A DNA stretch of 64,000 nucleotides, from positions 211,746 through 275,745 of the forward strand of contig NZ_RCWJ01000005.1 in assembly GCF_003668565.1 (NCBI RefSeq). Direction: 5' to 3'. A program made the position numbers and the translations under genes. Within the stretch, counting starts at the first letter, position 1. Each line of letters starts with the position of its first letter. The DNA is from Mycetocola zhadangensis. Lineage in GTDB: Bacteria; Actinomycetota; Actinomycetes; Actinomycetales; Microbacteriaceae. This document shows, in pieces, positions 1-8,415 of this stretch. A model generated the notes under the pieces. That model had not been told where the DNA came from. It was given only the letters and a program-made list of their open reading frames with translations, and did not search any database.

Positions 1-1
1 G

Positions 2-85
2 GGGTTCGCGTTACTGATCGTTGTGATGCGAGGGCTGCTGCGCAAGGCCTCCCAGCTCGAACAAGACATGGCTGAGGTGGTCTGA
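2..85 (+). CDS. C-terminal end of a membrane protein, probably DUF2975 (partial)
   Basis: The window opens inside a reading frame that gives a hydrophobic stretch (GFALLIVVMRGLLRKA) followed by a short acidic tail ending EMAEVV-like and a TGA at 83-85. The next gene starts on the following base. A DUF2975-type membrane protein followed directly by a small YozG-like HTH regulator is a common actinobacterial pair, so the family call rests mainly on context. Only 27 residues are visible. Confidence 0.5.
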   Translation, partial: GFALLIVVMRGLLRKASQLEQDMAEVV

Positions 86-334
86 ATGCCCATCGTGATC
101 AACCTCGACGTCGAGCTCGCGAAGAAGAAGATGTCCGTCACCGACTTCGCTGCCGCGATCGACATCACCCCGGCGAACGTCTCCGTGCTCAAGAACGGGC
201 GGGCGAAAGCGGTGCGATTCTCCACCCTGGACGCGATCTGCCGCGTGCTCGAGTGCCAACCCGGCGATATCTTCATGTGGGTACCCGACGATGAGGACAG
301 TACCAATGTCGATACGAAGGTTTCGCGCGCATGA
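86..334 (+). CDS. Small Cro/CI-type (XRE, YozG-like) transcriptional regulator
   Basis: An 82-residue protein that is almost entirely one helix-turn-helix domain. Residues 15-60 (SVTDFAAAIDITPANVSVLKNGRAKAV) have the classic helix, turn and recognition-helix spacing, followed by the DAICRVLECQPGDIF tail typical of YozG-like regulators. It starts on the base after the preceding membrane-protein stop (TGA then ATG), and its own stop overlaps the next start in ATGA, so the three genes are probably translationally coupled. Small HTH proteins paired with DUF2975 proteins usually regulate their own operon. No target site can be recognised here. Confidence 0.85.
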   Translation: MPIVINLDVELAKKKMSVTDFAAAIDITPANVSVLKNGRAKAVRFSTLDAICRVLECQPGDIFMWVPDDEDSTNVDTKVSRA

Positions 335-3300
335 CCACGCTGCGGGTGGCACGCCCGTGGAGCAGCGACGCGATCAAGCGCCTCCTCGACAGCACCTCGT
401 GCCCCGCCTGCGAGGTCGACGCGCTGGTCGATCGGCGCTGCCACAACTGTGGTGCCGAACTGAGCGACGCCGTGGCCACCGAACTTTGGACAGCTTCGAG
501 AACCGCCGCGGATGCGCTCAAGGCGCGCCAGCAGATACTCGACAGCATTCCCCGTGTCTCGGCGGCCACCGCCCCGAGCCTGGCACCCCAACCACCAACT
601 GACCGGCTGATGCCCGACGACGTTGCGCCTCACCCCGGCGCTGCCACAACGGTTGACCCCAGATCGAGCGCAACCGTGCAGTCCGTGCTGGCCGTCGCCG
701 GTGCCGGGTTGTTCGCAGTCTCCGCGATCGTCTTCACGTTCTTCAACCCCGACCTCACCGACCGCGTAGCGCGAAGTGTGGTCGTTGGCTTGATCACGCT
801 TCTTTTCCTCGGCGGAGCCTGGCTGCTGTCTCGCCGCAAACTGCAGTTCTCAGCGGAGGCCGTTGGCGGTCTCGGAATGGTTTTCGTCGCTCTCGACATC
901 TACGCGTTCTCCGAACTCGCGCCGAGCGGCATCAGCGCGTGGGTCTTTGCCGCAGCCGGAACGCTGGTCAGCGGGACCGTCATGGTCATCGCGGCGACGC
1001 GCGCGCGAATTCGCAGCTGGCTTTGGATCTCGCTCGCCGCCATCACCGTCGTTCCCGCGATGGTGGGATACGCGGGTGGAACAACGCTGGCCGCCGCCCT
1101 CGGCCACCTCGGCGTGGCCTTCGTCGCACTCATCGTGTTGGGGCGGATACCCGGCCTGGCACGGCGATTCGAGAGCGATCTGCAGTCGGAGCGGATGACC
1201 ATTGCGACCCTCCAAATCGTCGCAACCGCGGTGGCGCTTGCCCAGGTCTGGTTCATCGATTCCCGGGCAACCGCCGAGTACTGGGTGACGATCACCGCTG
1301 TGCTGGTCGCCGTGGCAGTGCTCGCCGCCCTGGCCTCACGACAGCTCGCCAGACGCTTCTGGAGCACCGTGGCCGGAGCAGCCGGGGTGGCGGCAGCCGT
1401 CAGCGCCCCTTTCGCCCTGGACCTCGGGGCGTACGGAACGAGCGAGTGGTACCAGGCGGTGCTACCCGCCGCGGGAGCTGCCGCACTGCTCATTCTCGAT
1501 GCGGTTGTCTCGAGAGCGCGCACGATCGAGCGGCGTGCATTCTTACGGGGTGCGTTTGTCATTGCCGGCATGAGCGTGCTGTCACCGGTCCTTCTCGCTG
1601 TGCTGATCGGAGCCGAGACTGTACTCAGCGCCCTCAGCGGATTGGACCAAAGCACACGCGGCCTCGTGGCTCCGAGCGGGGTTCTCGCCGTCGTATTTGG
1701 GTTGAGCGCCATGTCAGCAGGGCTCGGAGCATTCTCGCTCATCACTGCGCGCCGAGAATCCGCCTCCTCGAAGGCGGCAGGCACAACCGGCTCAATCGCG
1801 ATCTGGCTGGGTGCCCTAGCCGGCCTGACCTTCGCCTGCCTGCCCTCGTTCCCACTGTGGTTGCGCATCGCAATCGCGCTTGGCCTGGCCGTTGCGACGA
1901 GTGCTGCACTGGTTTCTGTTCCGCGAATCCGGGACGCCTCTCTGGCGATGCACCTCCCCCTCGTGATTGGCAGCCATTTCGCCGTACTGCTTGCCATCGT
2001 CTGCTCATTGAGCGACGACGGTGTCACTATTTGGGCCGGCATAGCGATCGTCGCAACCATTGCGGCCATCGCCCGAACCGTGACCAAACGCGCGCGTTTT
2101 CTCCACGTCGGCGCTGGCTACGCATACGCCCTCTTCATCTTCGGAACAGCGCTCGACCAGTTGGGCGTCGGCGTCATCCCGATGCTGTGCCTCGTGACGT
2201 CACTGGCCTCGATCGGCGCCATCGTGGCCACCTTCCTCCGATGGGTTGCGCCGTCGGCGTGGTACGCCATTCTCGTCGTGACTTCCGTGCCATTCCTGGT
2301 CGGCGTCCTGCAGGTGGTCTTCGAACGCAGCGGCTGGACGGCCCTGTCGACGGCCCTCATCTTTGCGCTCGCCCTGACCCTGCTTGTCGCACGTCGTTCT
2401 GGCCTTGGCATCGTGCTCCGCACCATCGCTGCTTGCCTGCTCGTGCCGTCACTCGCCGTCGTCGTTGTGTGCCTCGGCGCACAGGTCCTCCTCGGCAGCG
2501 CCTCTCCTGTGACGCTGCCTGTCATCGCGGCCCTTGTCGCTCTCGTCCTGCCAAGCACGGGTCTGATCAGCTCGCTTCTGGAGAAGCGCGGTATCAGTTC
2601 CCGGGACGCGACTGCCGCCCGCGGTGCAATCGAAGCCTCGACCCTGCTGACTGGCGCGATCGCGGTCGCGCTTGCGCTCGTCCGTGACGCCGCCGGTTTG
2701 CCGACGACCTTCATGGTGCTGATCATCATCGGCCTCGGCGCCGCGGCGACATCCCTCTGGGGCAAACGCCGCTATGGCTGGTGGGTCGCTGGCGCCTCCT
2801 TCACCGGCGCGCTCTGGTCGCTGTTGGCGCTCGCCGACATCACCGTGCTCGAGCCATATCTCCTCCCGCCGAGCCTGGCGGCCGCGACGATTGGCTTGAT
2901 CCTCACCGCACGAGGCCACACCGCCATGCCGCTGTACGCGACAGGAATCGTGATGGCGGTCGCACCGACCCTTGTCGCTTTGACGGTATCCGGAACGCCC
3001 GTCACCGCACTTGCTCCGTGGCGCGGGTACGGGCTCGTTGCCGCCTCCTGGCTCCTGCTCGGGCTCGGCAACCTCCTCGGGCGCGGTGCCACTGCGCGCG
3101 CCGGGTTGTTGCGAACACTCCGAGTACCGACCCTGTTTGTCGCGATTGCCACCGGAGCGGCCGGCGCGATCCAGGGCATCCGATTCGGCCTCGATGCCGA
3201 CCCAATCGTGACCGGGAGTGTGCCGCTGGTCGTCATTTGCTTCGGAATCGGCGTCGCGGGTGCCTTGCCGGCAGCCGCCGCAGCACGCGCCATCCGCTCG

Positions 3301-4056
3301 GCCGTGCTTGAGGCCTCGAGTTTGGACGGCAACCGCTGGCTCTATGCACCCGCTGCGGCCTACGTTGCGGTCGCCACGTGGGCTTCGATCGAGCGCGACT
3401 GGTTCACGATTTGGGCGATGTGGTCACTGATGATCGCCTACCTCACGTTTGTCGTTCTTATCGCATGGCGGCTTCGCACTCGCTGGACCAGCCTGCCTCC
3501 TGTGTGGTTTGTCTTCGCGATCGCGTTTGTCACATCGATTGTGGCGTGGAGCCCGCGAGATCTCCGGGTTGAGTGGTTCTCGTTGCCTTTGGGCCTCTTC
3601 CTGCTCGCAGCAGGTGCCGTTGTGCTGCGAGCAGGACACCTCAATCCGGAAAGCGACCGCTGGCGCGGCGGTACCGTCGAGAGTTGGCCCGCAGGGTGGA
3701 ACGGGTCGTGGGCGCTCCTGGCGCCAGGCCTTGTGACGATGCTGCTGGCGTCGATCGTCGCGACATTCACCGACCCGCTGACCTGGCGAGCCATTCTCGT
3801 GATCGTGATTGCGCTCATTGCTATCCTCGTCGGCTCGAGCCTCAAACTCGCGGCGCCGTTCCTGATCGGTATCATCGTGCTTCCCATCGAGAACGTGTTC
3901 GTGTTCCTGGTGCAGATCGGTCGGGGAATCGAGTCGATGCCGTGGTGGATAACCCTCGCTGTAGTCGGCGCTGTGTTGCTCATCATCGCCGTCACCTATG
4001 AGCGCCGGGCCGGAGAAGAGAACAGCATCGCTGATCGACTGCGCGACCTGCGCTAA
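331..4056 (+). CDS. Giant polytopic membrane protein with N-terminal zinc ribbon (SCO7613 C-terminal domain type)
   Basis: A 1241-residue protein. The N-terminus has a zinc-ribbon pattern, C24-x2-C27 and C37-x2-C40 (CPAC...CHNC), then a soluble linker to about residue 110. The rest is a near-continuous series of hydrophobic segments, roughly thirty by eye, up to about residue 1225. This matches actinobacterial proteins annotated as SCO7613 C-terminal domain-containing membrane proteins, whose function is unknown. The ATG overlaps the stop of the upstream HTH gene (ATGA). No catalytic motif was seen. Possible roles such as an envelope sensor or a flippase-like scaffold are speculation. Confidence 0.8.
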   Translation: MTTLRVARPWSSDAIKRLLDSTSCPACEVDALVDRRCHNCGAELSDAVATELWTASRTAADALKARQQILDSIPRVSAATAPSLAPQPPTDRLMPDDVAPHPGAATTVDPRSSATVQSVLAVAGAGLFAVSAIVFTFFNPDLTDRVARSVVVGLITLLFLGGAWLLSRRKLQFSAEAVGGLGMVFVALDIYAFSELAPSGISAWVFAAAGTLVSGTVMVIAATRARIRSWLWISLAAITVVPAMVGYAGGTTLAAALGHLGVAFVALIVLGRIPGLARRFESDLQSERMTIATLQIVATAVALAQVWFIDSRATAEYWVTITAVLVAVAVLAALASRQLARRFWSTVAGAAGVAAAVSAPFALDLGAYGTSEWYQAVLPAAGAAALLILDAVVSRARTIERRAFLRGAFVIAGMSVLSPVLLAVLIGAETVLSALSGLDQSTRGLVAPSGVLAVVFGLSAMSAGLGAFSLITARRESASSKAAGTTGSIAIWLGALAGLTFACLPSFPLWLRIAIALGLAVATSAALVSVPRIRDASLAMHLPLVIGSHFAVLLAIVCSLSDDGVTIWAGIAIVATIAAIARTVTKRARFLHVGAGYAYALFIFGTALDQLGVGVIPMLCLVTSLASIGAIVATFLRWVAPSAWYAILVVTSVPFLVGVLQVVFERSGWTALSTALIFALALTLLVARRSGLGIVLRTIAACLLVPSLAVVVVCLGAQVLLGSASPVTLPVIAALVALVLPSTGLISSLLEKRGISSRDATAARGAIEASTLLTGAIAVALALVRDAAGLPTTFMVLIIIGLGAAATSLWGKRRYGWWVAGASFTGALWSLLALADITVLEPYLLPPSLAAATIGLILTARGHTAMPLYATGIVMAVAPTLVALTVSGTPVTALAPWRGYGLVAASWLLLGLGNLLGRGATARAGLLRTLRVPTLFVAIATGAAGAIQGIRFGLDADPIVTGSVPLVVICFGIGVAGALPAAAAARAIRSAVLEASSLDGNRWLYAPAAAYVAVATWASIERDWFTIWAMWSLMIAYLTFVVLIAWRLRTRWTSLPPVWFVFAIAFVTSIVAWSPRDLRVEWFSLPLGLFLLAAGAVVLRAGHLNPESDRWRGGTVESWPAGWNGSWALLAPGLVTMLLASIVATFTDPLTWRAILVIVIALIAILVGSSLKLAAPFLIGIIVLPIENVFVFLVQIGRGIESMPWWITLAVVGAVLLIIAVTYERRAGEENSIADRLRDLR

Positions 4057-4125
4057 GTCAGAGCTTCGATGGGCCCGAAATAGGAGAACCGATGTCGGCT
4101 TCCAGCCCGGAAAACGGGGCACCTG

Positions 4126-4791
4126 GTGACTGAAGCCAGCGAGCCCCTTCAGACCAGCGAAGAGAACCCCTTCGAGGTGTCGAGCACACGACTGCGATGG
4201 TGGGGCGCTTTGCGCGTCGTCGGCACACTCGCGTTCGTAGGAGCGGTCCTTGTCGGAGCGGTCACCTTCGTTCAGCCCGATCGTGACGAGGCCTTCGGCT
4301 GGGTGACCGTTGTTATCGGCAACTGGGTACCCTCGCCGTTGACTGCCGAGGTCGTGTTGCTCGTAGCTGGCACAGGTGCCTTTCTGACCGCCATGCTCTT
4401 CGTTCCCTGCCCGCCGGAACGGCCGTGGCGCGAGCTTCGCATCTTTATCGCGGTTGTGCTGGCGGGAGCCGTTCCCTTGAGCCTCTTCGTCGTTGCGGAT
4501 GGCTCGAACTACTCGGTGCTGCCAGAGCAGAGCGAAGGCGGGTGTCGGATCGTGGTGCGGGAATATTCATTTTTCCTCCTTGGGGAAGGAAGCGTCGGTA
4601 TTGTCCAACCGGGGTCAGTGACCGTGGACTGGTTACGCGGCTATCTCGGTGACGACGGATACGCGCCATTTTCCCGCGACACTTACACCCTCGATTGGCA
4701 CGGCAAAACCGCTGCACTCAGTGTTTTCGGGTCTCCCAACGGCGACGCAGCATGGTTTGCCGAACAACCGTCGATCACTTGTATCCGATAA
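4126..4791 (+). CDS. Hypothetical membrane protein with an exported C-terminal domain
   Basis: A 221-residue protein starting at GTG. Three hydrophobic segments are visible at about residues 28-48, 65-92 and 105-127. A soluble domain of about 90 residues follows, with a Cys near its start (GCRIVV) and one at the end (ITCIR), which could form a disulphide if this part lies outside the cell. It sits 69 bases after the giant membrane protein on the same strand, so it may belong to the same transcript. I do not recognise a family. Confidence 0.7.
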   Translation: MTEASEPLQTSEENPFEVSSTRLRWWGALRVVGTLAFVGAVLVGAVTFVQPDRDEAFGWVTVVIGNWVPSPLTAEVVLLVAGTGAFLTAMLFVPCPPERPWRELRIFIAVVLAGAVPLSLFVVADGSNYSVLPEQSEGGCRIVVREYSFFLLGEGSVGIVQPGSVTVDWLRGYLGDDGYAPFSRDTYTLDWHGKTAALSVFGSPNGDAAWFAEQPSITCIR

Positions 4792-4901
4792 TCACGATGA
4801 CATAGGCCGGTGCCGAGGCGGCGTCAACGGAGAGCTGGACCCTCTCCCGGTGCGGGCCTAGCGGCAGCGTGGTTCAGCGAGTTCGTGCGCTCACCGCCAA
4901 C

Positions 4902-4946
4902 AAAAAAGTCCCGGAGAGACAGCCGTGATCGGCGTCTTTCCGGGAC
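4902..4946 (-). terminator. Rho-independent terminator of tRNA-Arg
   Basis: On the minus strand a stem of 13 bp with one mismatch (GTCCCGGAAAGAC paired with GTCTCTCCGGGAC) is followed by six T residues, 6 bases beyond the tRNA 3' end. This is a textbook intrinsic terminator for the tRNA gene. Confidence 0.85.
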
Positions 4947-4952
4947 AAAACG

Positions 4953-5025
4953 TGCGCCCGAAGGGATTCGAACCCCCAACCTTCTGATCCGTAGTCAGAT
5001 GCTCTATCCGTTGAGCTACGGGCGC
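4953..5025 (-). tRNA. tRNA-Arg (anticodon ACG)
   Basis: The minus strand folds as a cloverleaf: acceptor stem GCGCCCG/CGGGCGC, D arm GCTCAACGGATAGAGC, anticodon stem-loop TCTGA-CTACGGA-TCAGA with anticodon ACG, and a T arm containing GGTTCGAATCC. It is 73 nt including the discriminator A. The terminal CCA is not encoded. It reads arginine CGN codons after inosine modification of the first anticodon base. Confidence 0.96.
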
Positions 5026-5141
5026 ATGGGCTTGGCCTCGAGAAACAATGTTCCCCCGCAGGCCGTATTAGAGACTACATGACCGGACGGCTCCACGCCA
5101 ATCGAGGCGATTACCGAGTACCCGTGGACGCCGCTTCACGG

Positions 5142-5213
5142 TTGTAGTTGACGATTGTCAATGTTATAGTTGACGTTTATCAACGTCATAGTGAACGTTT
5201 ATCAACGATCTAG
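5142..5213 (+). promoter_or_regulatory. Promoter with three 22-bp operator repeats upstream of the MFS-MarR operon
   Basis: A 22-bp unit (TAG-TTGAC-N4/5-TCAA-N) is repeated at 5145, 5167 and 5189, with the TAG of a fourth at 5211. Each unit holds an inverted repeat: TTGACGATTGTCAA at 5148-5161, GTTGACGTTTATCAAC at 5169-5184, and the imperfect GTGAACGTTTATCAAC at 5191-5206. A promoter TTGTAG (5142-5147), 17-bp spacer, TATAGT (5165-5170) overlaps the array, so the first operator fills the spacer and the others cover the start site and leader. The likely ligand is the MarR protein encoded downstream at 7024-7530. Confidence 0.75.
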
Positions 5214-5233
5214 AACGCAATTTCAGGAATCAC

Positions 5234-7027
5234 ATGCCTCGACTCTCACGGCCCACGAAGCCGAAAAAATCCAAACCAACGGTCTCCCCCGACGGCACCA
5301 TGACGCAGCGCCAGGTTCTCGAATCCCTTTCGGGACTCCTCCTCGGCATGTTCGTGTCGATCCTTGCCGGAACCGTCGTCGCCACCTCGCTTCCGCTCAT
5401 CATCTCCGAGCTTGAGGGCGACCAGTCGGCGTACACCTGGGTCGTGACATCTACGCTTCTCGCCACCACAGTGTCCACTCCGCTGTGGGGAAAGTTTGCT
5501 GACCTCTTCAACCGCAAGCTGCTCATCCAACTCTCCCTTGGACTCTTTGTTGTCGGCTCAGCCGCAGCGGGGTTCTCCCAGGACACCAACACGCTCATCC
5601 TGTTCCGCGTCTTCCAGGGCATCGGCGGTGGCGGCCTCGCTGCACTGAGCCAGATCATCATGGCTGACATCATCAGCCCGCGTGACCGCGGCAAGTACGC
5701 CGGACTCTTCGGCGGCGTGATGGCCGTCGGAACCGTCGGCGGCCCACTCCTCGGTGGACTCGTCACCGACGCATTCGGCTGGCGCTGGAACTTCTTCATC
5801 GCACTTCCGATCGCGATCATCGCCATCATCCTGCTGCAGTCGACGCTGCACCTGCCGAAGCAGCCCAAGCGCAAGGTTCACATCGACTACCTCGGCGCCA
5901 TCCTCATCGCCGCTGGCGTCTCGCTCCTGCTGATCTGGGTGTCGCTCGCCGGCTCGCAGTACGAATGGGTATCCACCCAGAGCTTCGTCATGGTCGGCGG
6001 ATCCATCCTCCTTCTGGCCGCAGCGATCTTCGTCGAGATCAAGTCGCCCGAGCCGATCATCCCCCTCGGCATGTTCAAGAACCGCACATTCACACTCGCC
6101 GTCATTGCGAGCATCGCGGTCGGTGTCTCGATGTTCGGCACCTCGGTCTTCCTTGCGCAGTACATGCAGCTCGCTCGCGGCGCCAGCCCGACCGAGTCCG
6201 GTCTCCTCACCATCCCGATGATGGCGGGCCTGCTGATCTCGTCGACGGTCTTCGGTGGCATGATCAGCCGCCGCGGAAAGTGGAAGGCCATCATGGTCAC
6301 CGGTGCCCTCCTCACGGTCATCGGCTCCGTGCTGCTCGGCACCCTGCAGTACGACACCGCGTTCGTCCTGGTCGGCATTTACATGGCCGTCCTCGGCGCC
6401 GGCCTCGGCATGCTCATGCAGAACCTCGTACTCGTTGTTCAGAACTCCATCGAGGTGAAGAACCTCGGAGTCGCAACAAGCGCCGTGACCTTCTTCCGCA
6501 GCCTTGGCGGCACCATCGGCGTCTCAGTGCTCGGCTCAATCCTCGGTACCGTTGTCGCACAGAGCATCAAGGAAAACATCGCGGCGCTCGAACCCGCTGA
6601 CCAGGCCCTCGCAGGCAAATACCTCGGCAGCGGCACCATCCCGCAGATCTCGCAGCTGCCCGATGTGCTCAAGACCGTCGTCGAGAGTGCATACGGATCC
6701 GGTGTCGGTTTCGTCTTCCTCTGCGCCGTGCCGCTGACCCTCGTCACCCTCGTCGCCGTCATCTTCATACCGAACGCTCAGCTCGGCACCCTCAACGCCG
6801 TTCAGCTCAAAAAGCAGCCAAAAACCGGCGCGATGGCCGTGGTGAATAGGGCGCGCGAGCGCGACGATGCCAATGACACGCTCATCGACGTCTCGACCGC
6901 GAGCGTTGCGCTGCCGGCTGTCGGCCTCGCACACCCGACCGGTTCCATCCCGGCAGTGTCGACGACCCAGACGGCGGACACGACCGACACCTCCAACAGC
7001 TCTGAGGCTGGGACACTGAGAAGGTGA
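5234..7027 (+). CDS. DHA2-family (EmrB/QacA-type) MFS multidrug exporter
   Basis: A 597-residue exporter. After a polar N-terminus of about 30 residues it shows the transmembrane pattern of 14-helix MFS drug:H+ antiporters, with the cues QSAYTWVVTSTLLATTVSTPLWGKFADLF (helices 2-3) and GGGGLAALSQIIMADIISPRDRGKYAG (motif A/B region). GTVGGPLLGGLV matches antiporter motif C, which supports export of a toxic compound by proton exchange at the inner membrane. The last 80 or so residues are hydrophilic and threonine-rich. The start has an upstream AGGA, and the stop overlaps the MarR gene in GTGA. It is probably repressed by that MarR protein at the upstream 22-bp repeats. Confidence 0.92.
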   Translation: MPRLSRPTKPKKSKPTVSPDGTMTQRQVLESLSGLLLGMFVSILAGTVVATSLPLIISELEGDQSAYTWVVTSTLLATTVSTPLWGKFADLFNRKLLIQLSLGLFVVGSAAAGFSQDTNTLILFRVFQGIGGGGLAALSQIIMADIISPRDRGKYAGLFGGVMAVGTVGGPLLGGLVTDAFGWRWNFFIALPIAIIAIILLQSTLHLPKQPKRKVHIDYLGAILIAAGVSLLLIWVSLAGSQYEWVSTQSFVMVGGSILLLAAAIFVEIKSPEPIIPLGMFKNRTFTLAVIASIAVGVSMFGTSVFLAQYMQLARGASPTESGLLTIPMMAGLLISSTVFGGMISRRGKWKAIMVTGALLTVIGSVLLGTLQYDTAFVLVGIYMAVLGAGLGMLMQNLVLVVQNSIEVKNLGVATSAVTFFRSLGGTIGVSVLGSILGTVVAQSIKENIAALEPADQALAGKYLGSGTIPQISQLPDVLKTVVESAYGSGVGFVFLCAVPLTLVTLVAVIFIPNAQLGTLNAVQLKKQPKTGAMAVVNRARERDDANDTLIDVSTASVALPAVGLAHPTGSIPAVSTTQTADTTDTSNSSEAGTLRR

Positions 7028-7530
7028 CTCACACTCCGGCAGAGCCAGCGCCTGACCTCGACAGGCACGCAGCGGCCATCGCGAACGTCGAGACCAGCAT
7101 GGGTGCGATGTCCCGCAAGATCCATTTCATCCTGAAAGAAGCGGCCGCAGCCATCGACCCGTCGCTTCCGCCGGCAGGCTTCCGGCTCCTTCGGCTGATC
7201 GAACGGTGCGGATCCATCCAGGCGAGCGTCGCGGCGGACTCGCTCGCCGTCGACCGCAGCGTGATCAGCAGGCAGATCCGCCAGCTCGAAGAGCTCGGCC
7301 TGGTCGAAACCCGTACAGACCCGTCTGACGGCAGGGCCCGATTCCTCGTGCTGACCGAAGAAGGCACTCGCCGCATGCGATCCGTGAACCCGACCAGCCG
7401 AACGATCATGCACCCGTTGCTCAAGGACTGGGAAGTTGAGGAACTCGAGGCGTTCGCCGCGCAAATTGACCGCCTCAACGAGGCACTCGAGAGCGGCCTC
7501 GGCAGTTTCGTCACCCAGGAAAACAGCTAA
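7024..7530 (+). CDS. MarR-family transcriptional regulator of the adjacent exporter
   Basis: A 168-residue winged-helix protein. The HTH lies near residues 58-85 (QASVAADSLAVDRSVISRQIRQLEELG) and is followed by the wing sequence VETRTDPSDGRARFLVLTEEG, in which the D-x-R-x-G-like motif is a MarR hallmark. GTG start, overlapping the exporter stop by four bases, so the two are co-translated. Position and the palindromic 22-bp repeats upstream of the operon suggest autorepression relieved by an exporter substrate. Confidence 0.92.
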   Translation: MTHTPAEPAPDLDRHAAAIANVETSMGAMSRKIHFILKEAAAAIDPSLPPAGFRLLRLIERCGSIQASVAADSLAVDRSVISRQIRQLEELGLVETRTDPSDGRARFLVLTEEGTRRMRSVNPTSRTIMHPLLKDWEVEELEAFAAQIDRLNEALESGLGSFVTQENS

Positions 7531-7545
7531 CCTTTCGCACCATTC

Positions 7546-7593
7546 AAAATCGGATGCTGTCCCGCTCGCTGGCGGGACAGCATCCGATTTTTT
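7546..7593. terminator. Bidirectional terminator, copy 1 of an identical pair
   Basis: A perfect 15-bp stem, 7551-7565 with 7572-7586 (CGGATGCTGTCCCGC and its complement), 6-base loop, T-run on the right and A-run on the left. It lies between the convergent MarR gene and the ABC permease gene. The 36-bp hairpin core is identical to the one at 16007-16042. Confidence 0.92.
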
Positions 7594-7605
7594 GATTCAT
7601 ACGTC

Positions 7606-8415
7606 CTATTTCACGCTGCCGCTGACGAGCCCGGCGACGAGCCAGCGCTGCAGGAACACGGCAGCCGCGAACACCGGAATCACGCCGATGAGGGACGCCG
7701 CCGCGATTTTGCCGAAGTCCTGGATGCGTTCGCCGAGCATCAGCGAGAGCACGACGGGTACTGTCTGAGACTCGGGGCCCTGGGTGAGGAAGGTGGCGAG
7801 AACGAACTCGTTGTAGTTGAGCACGGCCACGATCACTCCGACCGCGACGAGGCCAGGCGTCAGCAACGGCACCACAACGCTCACGAGCACTCGGAACGCG
7901 CCGGCTCCATCAAGCTGGGCGGCCTCATCGAGTTCGACGGGAAGCTTCTTGACGAATCCCTCGAGCAGCCACACCGCAACGGCAGTGTTGGCGAGCGCGT
8001 ACACGATCGTCAGCCCGGTCAGCGTGTTGTTGAGCTCGAGCACGCGAAGCAGCGCGAAGAGCGGAACAACCGCGACGATCGGCGGCAGCAGCCACGGGCT
8101 GAGGATCGTGTTCGCGAGAGTTTTGCCCCCTGTGCGGTATCGGACCATTGCCCAGGCCGCGGGGAGCGCAATGACAAGCGTGAGGACGGCGCCGCCTAGC
8201 GAGGCGATGACCGAGTTGAGGATGCCACGCGGCAGCCGGGACGCGGCGGCATCCACCCAGTTGTTCCATTCCGGCGAACTCGGCCACAGAATGCCGGAGG
8301 AGATTTCGCCCTGTTTCATGAACGACACCGAGAGCAGGTACATTAGCGGCACCAGCGTCAGCACCAGGGCAGCGCCGACGGTGAGGTTCGCCAGTCGGCT
8401 CGACCGTTTAGTCAT
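7606..8415 (-). CDS. Carbohydrate-type ABC transporter permease (MalG-like)
   Basis: A 269-residue inner-membrane protein with six hydrophobic segments. The EAA loop that contacts the ATPase is at about residues 160-182 (ELDEAAQLDGAGAFRVLVSVVVP), as in MalG-type permeases. The ATG at 8415 was chosen because AGGAGG lies 7 bases upstream. The first codons overlap the stop of the partner permease by 8 bases. It is the last gene of a three-gene minus-strand operon (binding protein, MalF-like, MalG-like) with no ATPase gene. The substrate is unknown. Confidence 0.92.
   Translation of the reverse strand: MTKRSSRLANLTVGAALVLTLVPLMYLLSVSFMKQGEISSGILWPSSPEWNNWVDAAASRLPRGILNSVIASLGGAVLTLVIALPAAWAMVRYRTGGKTLANTILSPWLLPPIVAVVPLFALLRVLELNNTLTGLTIVYALANTAVAVWLLEGFVKKLPVELDEAAQLDGAGAFRVLVSVVVPLLTPGLVAVGVIVAVLNYNEFVLATFLTQGPESQTVPVVLSLMLGERIQDFGKIAAASLIGVIPVFAAAVFLQRWLVAGLVSGSVK

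Noticed and set aside
900..2087. Long minus-strand open frame of about 395 codons opposite the giant membrane protein
   Set aside because: Its composition (Ala/Thr/Arg/Met mixture without domains) is that of a shadow frame in GC-rich DNA, and the plus strand codes a convincing protein over the whole stretch.
5148..5176. TTGACG at 5148 as the -35 box of the exporter promoter
   Set aside because: No acceptable -10 lies 16-18 bases downstream. TTGTAG/TATAGT with a 17-base spacer fits better, and TTGAC is explained as an operator half-site.
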